DNA from: DTU015 sp964641455
Lineage (GTDB): Bacteria; Bacillota; Sulfobacillia; Fermentithermobacillales; Fermentithermobacillaceae
Direction: 5' to 3'
Assembly: GCA_964641455.1 (NCBI GenBank)
Contig: CAZXLH010000010.1
Location: forward strand, 1 to 64,000
Length of the DNA: 64,000 nt
In this document: piece by piece, positions 1 through 8,862 of the stretch
How the letters are laid out: the number at the start of each line of letters is the position of its first letter
Position numbering within the stretch: position 1 is the stretch's first letter
Notes under the pieces: generated by a model
What the model saw: the letters and a program-made list of their open reading frames with translations, nothing else
Database searches by the model: none
What the model was told of the DNA's origin: nothing
Position numbers and translations under genes: made by a program

Positions 1-255
1 GTATGGTTTTCAAGCAGTTGTATAGAAAAGCTACAACTTTTCAGAAAGCTGCCTAGTTTTCATACAGGTTTCTAAAAAGCTGTATAGATTCCATATAGGT
101 TCGGCTGAGAACTTGGGCAATAGCAGGCAGCAACATAATAGATAGCAACATAAGGGACGGCAAGAACATAGTGGCCGGCTTGTGCCGGCCATCATGTTAC
201 GTATTTTGATTTTTATCGGTTTTTATAACAACCTTGAGACTTGTCTACTTTTGTA
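1..255. other. Intergenic left edge with degenerate repeats and a hairpin
   Basis: No gene is visible. The first 110 bases hold imperfect repeats of a motif around tgtatag plus aaaagct. A perfect 7-bp stem (GGCCGGC at 173-179, loop TTGT, GCCGGCC at 184-190) lies just beyond the stop of the minus-strand amidohydrolase and may help end its transcript. No T-run follows it on the minus strand, so the terminator role is weak. Confidence 0.5.
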
Positions 256-1917
256 TTAGCACCTGCCTTTTCGCTTTAGCACCTGCCCTGAAAATACAGG
301 TGTATGTTTACCTTCCTCTAGTGCTATTTTTCCATTGATGATTACATATTCAAGCCCTGCCGGTGGGCTATACGGATGTTTTCCAGTGGCGGTATCTATG
401 AAAGTTTCCGGGTCAAATACCACAAGATCAGCCCAGTAGCCGGTTTCAATAAACCCTCTTTCAGGTATTCTCATAATTCTCGCTGGGAAGCCAGTACATT
501 TCCTCACTGCTTCTTCCAGGGAAAATAGGTTGTCTTTGCTGACAAACCTACCTACAACCCGAGGGAACGTGCCGAAATGGCGCGGGTGAATTGGCGATTC
601 GGTTATGCGTCTGTCCAGGGTGAAAGCATCAGTGCCCACAGCAGCGAATGGAGCCTTAACAACGGTATGGACATCGTCAATGCTAATGGCATTTGCAGCG
701 TGGACCGAAAATCCGTCTTTCAAAACAAGATCTATTACTAACTTGGCAAGGCCAAGCCCTTTTTCCTTTGCATATTCGCCAAGGATTCTGCCTTCAAGGC
801 CAGGCACAGACGGCGAGTTAATAATAATGTAATTTTGAATTCGCTCTAACACTGTAGATAGTTCAGGGTATGACATTATTTTTTCAGCTGTGCCCGGCTC
901 TTTAAGTTGTTTCAAGATCTCTTCGTTAGATCGAAATGACTTGCGGGCAGCATTGGTATTTGCCTCGGCGACAGGCTGGGAGCTGGTTTTAACATGCTCC
1001 CAAAGTTCCTGAGGCAGCGACCTAATTAATGCACTTACCTGGGCGAATTCGTACGGGTAAAGGTCGATTGTAATTTGCAGGCCCTTTTGCCTTGCGTTTT
1101 CGATCATGTCCAGGCTCTTGTGTACTTTGCCAAAGTTCCTTTTGGTTACTGCCTTGTGGTGGGATATTTCTGCTCTTACTCCCGATTCTTCGGCTATCCT
1201 GATTACTTCTTCAACCGCTTCAAAGAGCGTGTCGCCTTCACTCTTCATATGGCTTGCATAGATAGCGTCGTGTTTTGCCAGTACTTTCGCTAACTCAATG
1301 ATTTCTTCTGTTGAAGCAAACTTTCCCGGCCTGTAACTTCTACCTGTAGACATCCCCCAGGCGCCTTCGTCCAGAGAATGTTCTAAGAGTACTTTCATGG
1401 CTTGAATTTCCCCTGGAGTGGCTTTTCTGTCTTCGGTGCCAACTACATGTGCGCGAATAAGGCTTTGCCCGACCTGTGGAACCAGGTTTACTCCGGTTCC
1501 TGCAGACTCGAGTTCATCCAAGTATTCTCCGAAGGAATTCCAGTTCCACGACATATCGTCACAAGTATCAGGGTCAATAAGGCCCTTAACTAACCGTTCC
1601 AGTACGCTGTGCCTTGTTTCATCTTTACAAGGAGCCAGGGACCAGCCGCAGCTTCCGACTACCTCTGTAGTGATTCCTTGGGAAATTGAGCCTGTGGCTT
1701 TTCTGTGAGAGAGAATGGATAAGTCTGAGTGGGAATGCATATCAATGAATCCAGGGCATACTGCCAAATGGCTGATATCAATTGTCCTTTTTGCTTGCGC
1801 TTGGCTAAGGTTTCCAATGGAAACTATTTTCCCTTCAGATATGCCAAGGTCTGCCTTAAACCGGGGTTTACCTGTGCCGTCGATCACAGTCCCGTTTCTT
1901 AATACAAGGTCTAGCAT
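256..1917 (-). CDS. N-acyl-D-amino-acid deacylase (D-aminoacylase) family amidohydrolase
   Basis: This 553-residue protein is a metal-dependent amidohydrolase of the D-aminoacylase type, which removes the N-acyl group from N-acyl-D-amino acids in the cytoplasm. The N-terminal beta-sandwich start (LVLRNGTVIDGTG) leads to the metal-binding motif GFIDMHSHSD around residue 55. Further along come EISHHKAV, GTDAFTLDRR and HPRHFGTFPRVVGRFV, which are typical of this family, and a C-terminal segment (ADLVVFDPETFIDTAT) that closes the sandwich domain. The length matches the family. The ATG at 1917 is preceded on the minus strand by GGAGGG with good spacing. It stands alone, divergent from the MATE gene. 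Substrate specificity cannot be read from sequence; a dihydroorotase or hydantoinase role is less likely. Confidence 0.88.
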   Translation of the reverse strand: MLDLVLRNGTVIDGTGKPRFKADLGISEGKIVSIGNLSQAQAKRTIDISHLAVCPGFIDMHSHSDLSILSHRKATGSISQGITTEVVGSCGWSLAPCKDETRHSVLERLVKGLIDPDTCDDMSWNWNSFGEYLDELESAGTGVNLVPQVGQSLIRAHVVGTEDRKATPGEIQAMKVLLEHSLDEGAWGMSTGRSYRPGKFASTEEIIELAKVLAKHDAIYASHMKSEGDTLFEAVEEVIRIAEESGVRAEISHHKAVTKRNFGKVHKSLDMIENARQKGLQITIDLYPYEFAQVSALIRSLPQELWEHVKTSSQPVAEANTNAARKSFRSNEEILKQLKEPGTAEKIMSYPELSTVLERIQNYIIINSPSVPGLEGRILGEYAKEKGLGLAKLVIDLVLKDGFSVHAANAISIDDVHTVVKAPFAAVGTDAFTLDRRITESPIHPRHFGTFPRVVGRFVSKDNLFSLEEAVRKCTGFPARIMRIPERGFIETGYWADLVVFDPETFIDTATGKHPYSPPAGLEYVIINGKIALEEGKHTPVFSGQVLKRKGRC

Positions 1918-2519
1918 AACCTAGCCCTCCTTATCAATTTTCAATTCATGAGCAAGTACTTGTATATGAAACACTTCTAGTTATAACTGTTTGAATCCTT
2001 GTAGCAAATGAACTTAGTTTTGTCAGCGTCCGGATAGGCGTATGTGCTATCGGCCCTCTTTGTACCTCGAAATTCTGGAAATTTTTAATGCTGCTATAGC
2101 AATGCAAACTTGTTAAGAACCCAGATCCTTGGCACATAGAGTGTGCCGGTTAGGCAGTTAACTAAGGGAAACCGCGCAAGATGATGCACGCAGTGAGTCA
2201 TTCAGCCGGTAACCTTGTGTAATCGGGATGAGTGGTACACGCAGCGCACCATTTGAGAATCGCCTCGAAAATTGGCCGTAAGACGGCAAAATGACAAGAA
2301 TGCTGTTGTGTAAAATGCAAAACTCACTACTTGAAAGATAATTAGTTCGTGACTAGAATGAATTGAGACTGGTTTGCAGCAAGTGTACATACATTATTTC
2401 GCTTTGCTGCCTGTCATTACAGTATCTCAGCATAATATCTATAATTATATAATTTGACACATCAGGAGTGTGTTCACCCTGTAGGTGATACAGCACGACT
2501 AAGGGAGGAGAGGACGCTG
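1918..2519. other. Divergent intergenic region
   Basis: This spacer of about 600 bases separates the minus-strand amidohydrolase from the plus-strand MATE gene and should hold both promoters. An AT-rich stretch at 2430-2456 contains TATAAT-like sequence and is the best candidate for the MATE promoter. I see no gene in it; the short open frames lack family features and start signals. Confidence 0.4.
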
Positions 2520-4175
2520 ATGCAATCAAAAGAAAGGCCGGCTGCCTGTCAGCATGAAACGATTGATGAGGCTGCTACTGCTACAGATGTCAGGCCCGAT
2601 TCGGCCGGCTTAGGAACTGTGCAAGAGGCTGTTACCGGGCGGGGGAACGCTATTGAATCAGATTATGGCGCTGAAGTTTCAGATGAATTTTCCGATAATG
2701 TGAAATACCGGGTATCGGAATCAAACAGCAAATCGAGCATATCCTCAGAAGGGCAAGCCGTCGAAAAGAGGCAATCAGACAGCGACGATCAGCGTTTTAG
2801 ATCCAAGGCTGTATTAGCTTCTGAAGATATGGAATCCCGGCCTAAAGTACGCAGAGCCATTTTAATGCTTGCCTGGCCTGTAATCATAGAGCAAATCCTT
2901 TCCATGCTTGCTCATATGGTTGACTCTGCAATGGTGGGCAGGCTTGGAGCCGAAGTAGTGGCCGGTATTTCTTTGAGTTTTCAACCTATGATGCTTATAA
3001 ACGGCATATTTGGCGGTATCGCCATGGGAAATACTGTGCTTGTTGCCCGGTCAATTGGAGCAGGCGACAGAGATACTGCTTCCAAAGCGGCGTTTCAAGC
3101 GCTGATGCTTGGTTTGATTTTGGCTGCCCTTATGGTTGTTCCGGGATGGATATATGCACCCAAGATAATCTCAATAATGGGGGCTGATGCCAAGGCTCTG
3201 TCCAGCGGCGTAACATACTTTAGATGGTTAATCCCTGGCGCTCCGTTCATGCTTTCCTCTTTTATTATGGGAGGATCCCTAAGAGGGGCAGGGGATACTC
3301 GCACTCCAATGTTTATAAACGCAGTAGCCAACATACTAAACGTCTTTCTCAACTGGGTCCTTATATGGGGGAATCTTGGCGCTCCCAGAATGGAGGAGGC
3401 AGGAGCCGCTTTGGCAACCACTATTGCCAGAGCCTTTGCGTTTGTTGCGATGTTCTATGTCGCAAACAGGCCCAAGAGCATCATTCATTTTCAGTGGCGT
3501 GGGTTTAAACAGACCATGAAACCAGATTTCCCGCTAATTAAACGTATTCTGGCAATTGGATTTCCTGCGGCGCTTGAAAGATTTGTGATGTCAACTGCTT
3601 CCATGATTTATGCCAGGACCGTAGCATCATTGGGCATGGTGCCTTATGCAGCCCATGTGGTAAGCCTTAATGCTGAATCTATGTCATATATGCCTGCGTT
3701 TGGCTTCTCTACAGCAGCGTCTACCATGGTTGGGCAAAACTTGGGTGCCGAGCAACCGGATGCTGCAAAAGTAACCGCTATTGAATGTTGGAAAATGGCG
3801 GCACTTGTTATGGTGAGTATGGGTGTACTGTTTTTGTTGTTTCCGGTTGGCTTCATGAAGATTTTTACCGATGATGCGAGAGTGTATCCGTATGCCTTTC
3901 TTACTATGAGGATTATGGCATATATCCAAATACCGGAATCCATAGGATTTGTCATGGGAGGAGCTTTGCGCGGAGCCGGCGATACCCGTACAGTATTAGG
4001 CATAACCCTGGCAGGGGCCTGGGGGGTCAGGGTAGGCTTATCTCTTTTGCTTATTCGACACTTGGGTATGGGGCTCGAAGGCGCCTGGATTGCTATGGCT
4101 GTTGACTGGACAATGAGAGCCACACTCATGATGCTGCGCTGGCGCAGTGATAAGTGGCAAAAGATAAGGGTATAG
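2520..4175 (+). CDS. MATE family multidrug/cation antiporter
   Basis: The product (551 residues from the ATG at 2520) is a multidrug and toxin extrusion transporter of the inner membrane, which exports drugs or metabolites using a Na+ or H+ gradient. About twelve hydrophobic segments follow residue 110. The family hallmark EQILSMLAHMVDSAMVGRLG opens the first repeat, and both halves carry GGSLRGAGDTRT/GGALRGAGDTRT, showing the two-fold internal duplication. I prefer the ATG at 2520 because AAGGGAGGAGAGG sits just upstream; a TTG at 2454 is open but lacks such a site. The first ~105 residues are hydrophilic and low in complexity, an extension MATE proteins normally lack. The 3' end of the gene is imperfectly duplicated about 63 bp downstream (4214-4241). 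Confidence 0.9.
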   Translation: MQSKERPAACQHETIDEAATATDVRPDSAGLGTVQEAVTGRGNAIESDYGAEVSDEFSDNVKYRVSESNSKSSISSEGQAVEKRQSDSDDQRFRSKAVLASEDMESRPKVRRAILMLAWPVIIEQILSMLAHMVDSAMVGRLGAEVVAGISLSFQPMMLINGIFGGIAMGNTVLVARSIGAGDRDTASKAAFQALMLGLILAALMVVPGWIYAPKIISIMGADAKALSSGVTYFRWLIPGAPFMLSSFIMGGSLRGAGDTRTPMFINAVANILNVFLNWVLIWGNLGAPRMEEAGAALATTIARAFAFVAMFYVANRPKSIIHFQWRGFKQTMKPDFPLIKRILAIGFPAALERFVMSTASMIYARTVASLGMVPYAAHVVSLNAESMSYMPAFGFSTAASTMVGQNLGAEQPDAAKVTAIECWKMAALVMVSMGVLFLLFPVGFMKIFTDDARVYPYAFLTMRIMAYIQIPESIGFVMGGALRGAGDTRTVLGITLAGAWGVRVGLSLLLIRHLGMGLEGAWIAMAVDWTMRATLMMLRWRSDKWQKIRV

Positions 4176-4241
4176 AGGTATTCTTGTCCGTGTTCCATCG
4201 TCTTCAGGTTGTGAGAAGTGGCAATAGATAAGAGTATAGAG
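4151..4241. repeat. Imperfect duplication of the MATE gene 3' end
   Basis: The segment 4151-4178, which contains the last codons and stop of the MATE gene, recurs with a few changes at 4214-4241, a spacing of 63 bases. The second copy is non-coding. A similar duplication is seen after the pyruvate kinase gene. Confidence 0.75.
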
Positions 4242-4370
4242 CCATGTTTGCGGCATACCCATATAGTAGTCTTTGAATTGCCTGTACCATATTCAAATCA
4301 AAAATAGTCATATCGCAGTTTTCTTTACGGTACAGTGCTTTGTCAGGGCAAAGGGTAAGAGGTGAGTTTT

Positions 4371-5393
4371 ATGGCAACAGTTTTCTACCCGCCGACCATA
4401 GCATGGCACAGGTTACAGCAAAGGCCCCATCAGATGCTTCGTCATCTTGCAAGATTGGGGCACAAATGTGTTTACCACGACCCTGCTACTACCGGAAGGA
4501 AAGATCCTGTATATCAAGTTGAACCTGGCCTTTTTGTGTTAAGCCGGGATGCGCTTCCGACTACCGTTCAACCGGAAAGCCCAATCATCCTATGGATTAC
4601 ATTGCCCGAACATCATCGTTTGGCCGGTGGAGTTTATCAAGAGCAACTTTTGATTTTTGATATATGTGATGAGCCTGAAGAAGAGTTTGAATATTGGAAA
4701 CCAGGATTCGACGCAGCCATGAACAAAGCCACAATTGTATTTGCGGCCAGTTACCTTCTTTATGACAAGTATCGGGGAAGGCATCCCTATGTGTATTATC
4801 TGCCCAATGGTGCCGATTACGACGCGTTTCAACGTTACGGCCCCAGGCCAAGCGATTACCCCAAAAGGCCGGGGCCTGTTGCAGGATTTCATGGGGCGTT
4901 GGCATCGTGGATAGATTGGAACTTGGTTTACCATGTAGCTAAACGGCTTCCCCATTGGAACTTTGTTTTCATAGGTCCTTTGTTGAACATTTCACAGGAA
5001 CAGTTACCCTACGGAAACAACATTTTTTACGTTAAAGAAAAACCGTTTAGCGAACTAACGCATTATGTCAATTTTTTTGATATAGGGATTATTCCATTTC
5101 AAGTTCGAAAAATGACCAAGTACTCAAGCCCCATTAAACTTTATGAGTATTTGTCCTGCGGGAAATCTGTCGTATCAACCGGTATCCATGAAGTGGCTAT
5201 GTGTCCCGTTGCGAAAATCGGGCGAAACGCTCAAGAATTCGCCGAACAGATTGAGAGAGCATTTGCCGGTTCATGTGCAGATCCCGGTGTGTCAAAACGT
5301 TGCAAGTCGTGGGCCAGGAAGAATTCGTGGCACAAGAGGGCTTTGTTGTCAGATAGGATTATACAGGATACTTTGGCAAAGGGAGTTGGATAA
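4371..5393 (+). CDS. Glycosyltransferase, TuaH-like (GT-B fold)
   Basis: This protein of about 340 residues resembles TuaH-type glycosyltransferases that transfer sugars from nucleotide-sugar donors during cell-wall polysaccharide synthesis. The N-terminal motif WHRLQQRPHQMLRHLARLGH is typical of the TuaH group. The C-terminal half has the GT-B donor-site pattern: GFHGALASWIDWNLV, WNFVFIGP, then FDIGIIPF and SSPIKLYEYLSCGKSVVST, where the E of KLYEYL is the conserved acid of retaining GT4 enzymes. No signal peptide or membrane segment is visible. I chose the ATG at 4371 because GAGGTGA lies just before it; an in-frame GTG at 4362 is possible. No other wall-polymer genes are adjacent, so the acceptor is unknown. 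Confidence 0.8.
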   Translation: MATVFYPPTIAWHRLQQRPHQMLRHLARLGHKCVYHDPATTGRKDPVYQVEPGLFVLSRDALPTTVQPESPIILWITLPEHHRLAGGVYQEQLLIFDICDEPEEEFEYWKPGFDAAMNKATIVFAASYLLYDKYRGRHPYVYYLPNGADYDAFQRYGPRPSDYPKRPGPVAGFHGALASWIDWNLVYHVAKRLPHWNFVFIGPLLNISQEQLPYGNNIFYVKEKPFSELTHYVNFFDIGIIPFQVRKMTKYSSPIKLYEYLSCGKSVVSTGIHEVAMCPVAKIGRNAQEFAEQIERAFAGSCADPGVSKRCKSWARKNSWHKRALLSDRIIQDTLAKGVG

Positions 5394-5625
5394 GAGCGGG
5401 TTTTTGAGTGCCGCAGCGTTAACCGGAAACTGCAGAACCGATTCCGGCAGCCTACTTATTATCGACACCAGGGAGGATAAATAACCCTTTCAGTTGTATT
5501 GGTTAGTATGACTAATTCGAAGATTTGATGATGTATATAGGCGCGAGTATATTGGTGAGACCTTATCAACTGGTCCGGCGTATTTCTATTAAGAGAGGGC
5601 CGGTCAAGTCTAGGAGGCTTTCTTC

Positions 5626-6189
5626 CTGAAAGAAGATACAGAAATAATTGAGAAAGTCCTATGCGGTGATCAAGAAGCGTTTAATCGTCTTGTTATGAAG
5701 TATCATCGTAATATATACAACCTGGCTTACCGGTTAACCGGAAATCGGGAAGATGCTATGGATATTACCCAGGAAACATTTCTTAGGGCTTTCAGAGCAA
5801 TTGACTCTTTTAAGTTGGGAAGGCCCTTTAAACCCTGGGTTTATAGAATTACCCGGAACCTATGCATAGATAGGGGGCGAAAAATCGGGAGGAGATTGCC
5901 TGAAGAATCGCTTGATGGCAACGAGGTTATACAAGCCAGGGCATCAAGTGACAGGCCAGGCCCAGGCCAGACATATGACAAGAAAGAACTAAGGGAAATA
6001 TTGGAAACCGCCATCGGGCAGCTCAAAGAAGGATACAGAGAACTAATAATACTATTTCATTTAGAGGGATTATCGATTAAAGAAATATCAGCGATAACCG
6101 GTTTAAAAGGCACGGTAATTAAGAACAGGTTATACCGGGGACGTCAGGCTCTCAGGAAGATTCTTGTAGAAAACGGTTTTAAATGGTGA
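5626..6189 (+). CDS. ECF-type RNA polymerase sigma factor, apparent CTG start
   Basis: The protein (187 residues if started at CTG 5626) is an extracytoplasmic-function sigma factor. Region 2 contains AYRLTGNREDAMDITQETFL and FKPWVYRITRNLCIDRGRK; region 4 contains the helix-turn-helix GLSIKEISAITGLKGTVIKN. The first ATG (5695) would cut off the start of region 2 (EAFNRLVMKYHRNIYNLAY), which is essential, so translation must begin earlier. The frame is closed by TAG at 5611, and the only plausible start after it is CTG 5626, placed 8 bases after AGGAGG (5612-5617). An ATT at about 5647 is a weaker alternative. It heads a four-gene operon with its anti-sigma factor, PspC and LiaF-like proteins, pointing to control of an envelope-stress response. 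Confidence 0.87.
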   Translation: MKEDTEIIEKVLCGDQEAFNRLVMKYHRNIYNLAYRLTGNREDAMDITQETFLRAFRAIDSFKLGRPFKPWVYRITRNLCIDRGRKIGRRLPEESLDGNEVIQARASSDRPGPGQTYDKKELREILETAIGQLKEGYRELIILFHLEGLSIKEISAITGLKGTVIKNRLYRGRQALRKILVENGFKW

Positions 6190-6303
6190 CAGCATAACGC
6201 AATACAGATACCGGGGGCCCGGTTTGAAGAAAGTGATGCCAAACATAATTTGCAGATGCCTGGGCCTTTTTGAAGTATCATATAGGTATGGAGGTGATTT
6301 AGG

Positions 6304-6927
6304 GTGCGTTCCGGCAATTGCCCCGGTGACGTTGAACTCGAAGATTATTTTTACAACCAACTGTCGCCCCTTAGAGCCAGGTTAATACGGTATCACATAA
6401 CCAAATGCTCAGTTTGCCAAGAGCGTCTTGAGAGTATCAGGCAATTTGATCAAGTTTTTATGAATATCTCTTTTGAAGAACCTCCTCCGGGCTTATGTAC
6501 TCGTATTATTGATTCGATTCAAACATCTACGAGCGATGCAGGCCACACAACCGTGGTTAAACAGCCTTTGCTGGATGCACCGGTCTTATCACTGAAAATT
6601 CGCTGGGCGGCCAGTGCAGCGTTGATTGTGCTAAACACCTTACTTTATTGGCGGTTCGGAAATTATTTTTCACGTTCCGGCTCGAACAAGTATATCCTGG
6701 GTTGGAATGATCTTAAGATGTTTTTTGATCTTGCGAAGTCAGGAGCATTGTGCAATGTGCTGACACAAATTATTACTGCGCTTAAAACTGATGGCCTTTT
6801 TGCTCTTGAGATTATAGGCAGTGTATTACCAAATCAGTTTTTGAGCGTAATTGTATTTAGCGGGATAGCTACAGTCGTTTTACTAACTCAGTTGTGGGTT
6901 TCACGAAGCGGGGGAAGAAAAGGATGA
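6304..6927 (+). CDS. Zinc-finger anti-sigma factor (membrane-anchored)
   Basis: This 207-residue protein is the likely anti-sigma partner of the preceding ECF sigma factor. Near the N-terminus is the ZAS/zf-HC2 motif HxxxCxxC (H31, C35, C38, in RYHITKCSVC), and hydrophobic segments at about 103-118 and 180-200 would anchor it in the membrane. Binding of the cytoplasmic N-terminal domain would hold the sigma factor inactive until an envelope signal arrives. The GTG start at 6304 follows GGAGGTGAT. Its stop overlaps the start of the PspC gene by ATGA, indicating translational coupling. Confidence 0.8.
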   Translation: MRSGNCPGDVELEDYFYNQLSPLRARLIRYHITKCSVCQERLESIRQFDQVFMNISFEEPPPGLCTRIIDSIQTSTSDAGHTTVVKQPLLDAPVLSLKIRWAASAALIVLNTLLYWRFGNYFSRSGSNKYILGWNDLKMFFDLAKSGALCNVLTQIITALKTDGLFALEIIGSVLPNQFLSVIVFSGIATVVLLTQLWVSRSGGRKG

Positions 6928-7607
6928 AGAAACTTTACAGGTCGAGAGAACGTAGAATTATCGGTGGGGTAGCCGGGGGGCTTGCTGATTATTTCGATAT
7001 TGACGGCACAATTATGCGCTTAGCAATAGCATTTATGGCATTGGTTGTTCCTAATGTAGTGCTGGCGTATATCCTGGCGTGGATAATTATCCCTGAAGCC
7101 CCTGTATCCGTGACTCAACCGACGGCCACTCAGCCCCAGGCGCAAGTTGAGACTACGAAACCAGGGCCTTTAGCCACAAAGGATACGGCTGATGAGGAAC
7201 GCAACTTATCAGCTGACAAAAGTATGCCGCCAACAGCCGGTGAAATTTTAGATACGCAATCAAAATCAAGCCTGGAAGAGCCTGAGCAAGCCGATTATTT
7301 AGATGGCACCGAGCAACCCAAGCAAGAGGTTCAAGCCGAAAAGGAAGAGCCTGGGCCTCAGGCAACTCAAGGCTTACCTGTAGATACCGGTTTGCCCGAA
7401 TCACAAGCAGAAAAAGCTCAAAGTGACAGGAACCGGCAGTTTTTCGGCTACTTTCTTATTATTATGGGATTGTTAATCCTTGTTAGGAAATATGTGCCTT
7501 CATTTTGGCTTAACATGCCATTTCGTTTTCTTAGAAAGTGGTGGCCTGTTGCAATCATAGCTCTGGGCCTGGCCCTTATACTCAGCGTAGTAAGGAGGGA
7601 CAGCTAA
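6924..7607 (+). CDS. PspC domain protein
   Basis: The 227-residue product starts with a PspC domain (RERRIIGGVAGGLADYFDID followed by a transmembrane helix to about residue 58), a family that senses or buffers membrane stress. A proline-, glutamine- and glutamate-rich linker of about 100 residues follows. Two more hydrophobic segments (near FFGYFLIIMGLLILV and WWPVAIIALGLALIL) resemble the LiaI/LiaF-type membrane module. I chose the ATG at 6924, which overlaps the stop of the anti-sigma gene (ATGA) and has GGGGGAAG upstream. It is the third gene of the sigma factor operon, so regulation by that factor is likely. Confidence 0.85.
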   Translation: MKKLYRSRERRIIGGVAGGLADYFDIDGTIMRLAIAFMALVVPNVVLAYILAWIIIPEAPVSVTQPTATQPQAQVETTKPGPLATKDTADEERNLSADKSMPPTAGEILDTQSKSSLEEPEQADYLDGTEQPKQEVQAEKEEPGPQATQGLPVDTGLPESQAEKAQSDRNRQFFGYFLIIMGLLILVRKYVPSFWLNMPFRFLRKWWPVAIIALGLALILSVVRRDS

Positions 7608-7610
7608 GTT

Positions 7611-8552
7611 ATGCTTAACCGCCTAATTAACGGAGTTCTAATCGTAATAGTAGGTGCTATCCTTCTTATGAATACCACAGGTTACTTGCCGTGGTCGGTA
7701 TGGCAGGCAGCAGTAGAGTATTGGCCTGTAATAATCATCGGCTTGGGAATACAAGTGGCTTTTTCAAAATGGCGTATACCCGGAGTGGCACTGGCGATTA
7801 TTGCAATCCTGGTACTTGCAATTTTGCACCCGTTTCCTAAATCGCTTGGTTTCCCAAACAGGCTGTTTTTTCAACGGGCACCTATGTCCAAGCCGCTTGA
7901 ATACAGCAAACAATTGGAAGTTCCTTTAGATTCAGAAGTTTCAGCGCTTAAAATCAGTTTGGTTGCTCCGGCGCTTGATATGGAAGCCAAAGGAGATCAT
8001 ACATTGGGCCAAGACTCTGAGTACGCTATTTTAGGAGAGCTTTCATGGGATCGTTATGAACCTTTAGTTGAGGTTCTGCCGGCCAACAATGGTTCGGACA
8101 TGCATGCTTCTGTAAAATCTCCTGTCTCAGAAGGAAAAGACGCAGGCAAGCAGAACTGGAACATGCGTTTTCATCCATCACTTCCTATAGAAATGACGGT
8201 AACAGGAGGAGCCATAGACCTTAATTTAGACCTGGCGTCTTTTTTTGTTGAGCACCTGACTGTATCGGCAGGAGTGGCTAATGTAGAACTTAATTTTGGG
8301 CTAACCGGCCAAGAGTCAACTGTGGTAATTTCCGGGGGTGTAGCTAATATAGGCCTTGTTGTGCCTGAATCAGCGGGCCTAAAAGTCACTGTCTCAGGGG
8401 CTCCTCTGGCTACACGCGTGAAAACAAACGAATTGGATCTTATTAAGCAGGGCAAATCATGGGTTTCCAGGGGCTATTCAAGTGCGTCTACCAAAATCAA
8501 TGTCACTGTTTCGTGCGGAGCCGGCAGCATAAAACTTAAAAGTTCTCCTTAG
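7611..8552 (+). CDS. LiaF-like cell-wall stress membrane protein
   Basis: This 313-residue protein has three hydrophobic segments in the first 75 residues (VLIVIVGAILLMNTTGYL; WPVIIIGLGIQVAF; ALAIIAILVLAI), followed by a soluble beta-rich domain that resembles the LiaF/DUF4097 adhesin-like fold, with repeating short beta-strands (VSAGVANVELNFG, SGGVANIGLVVP). LiaF-type proteins regulate envelope-stress signalling. It starts 3 bases after the PspC stop and ends the sigma/anti-sigma/PspC operon. The assignment to the wider LiaF family is by architecture and is less certain than the PspC call. Confidence 0.68.
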   Translation: MLNRLINGVLIVIVGAILLMNTTGYLPWSVWQAAVEYWPVIIIGLGIQVAFSKWRIPGVALAIIAILVLAILHPFPKSLGFPNRLFFQRAPMSKPLEYSKQLEVPLDSEVSALKISLVAPALDMEAKGDHTLGQDSEYAILGELSWDRYEPLVEVLPANNGSDMHASVKSPVSEGKDAGKQNWNMRFHPSLPIEMTVTGGAIDLNLDLASFFVEHLTVSAGVANVELNFGLTGQESTVVISGGVANIGLVVPESAGLKVTVSGAPLATRVKTNELDLIKQGKSWVSRGYSSASTKINVTVSCGAGSIKLKSSP

Positions 8553-8862
8553 CCACTCTTTGCCCGCCTTTCTTACTTTCAAACCGAACCGGCCATCCCA
8601 GATGGCCCCGCTAGGGCCGGCGTTATACCCGCCATCCCTACTTTCAAACAGCGACAGCGCGTTTTTTTGTGATTGTCACATCCGGTAATCGGTTTTCGGC
8701 AGGCACCCATGTAGATATTGCCGTGTTATGTGAACTAGGAGCTTTAGTTACTATTCCTTTGCGAGTATTTTGCCGCTCGATTGGTTATATTACGATAAGA
8801 GATTTTGGGATATGTTCCCAAAATAGTTTAACCAGAAGATAAAAGGTGGCAAATGAGTATTT
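8553..8862. other. Intergenic region with hairpins
   Basis: No gene is visible. GC-rich inverted repeats near 8590-8625 (GGCCATC...GATGGCC and nested CCGGC/GCCGG) lie about 40 bases past the LiaF-like stop and may end that operon. The AT-rich stretch near 8780-8830 is the likely promoter region for the next operon. Confidence 0.4.

Noticed and set aside
3644..4198. 184-codon frame antisense to the MATE gene
   Set aside because: It is the shadow of a well-supported membrane-transporter gene and shows no domain features.
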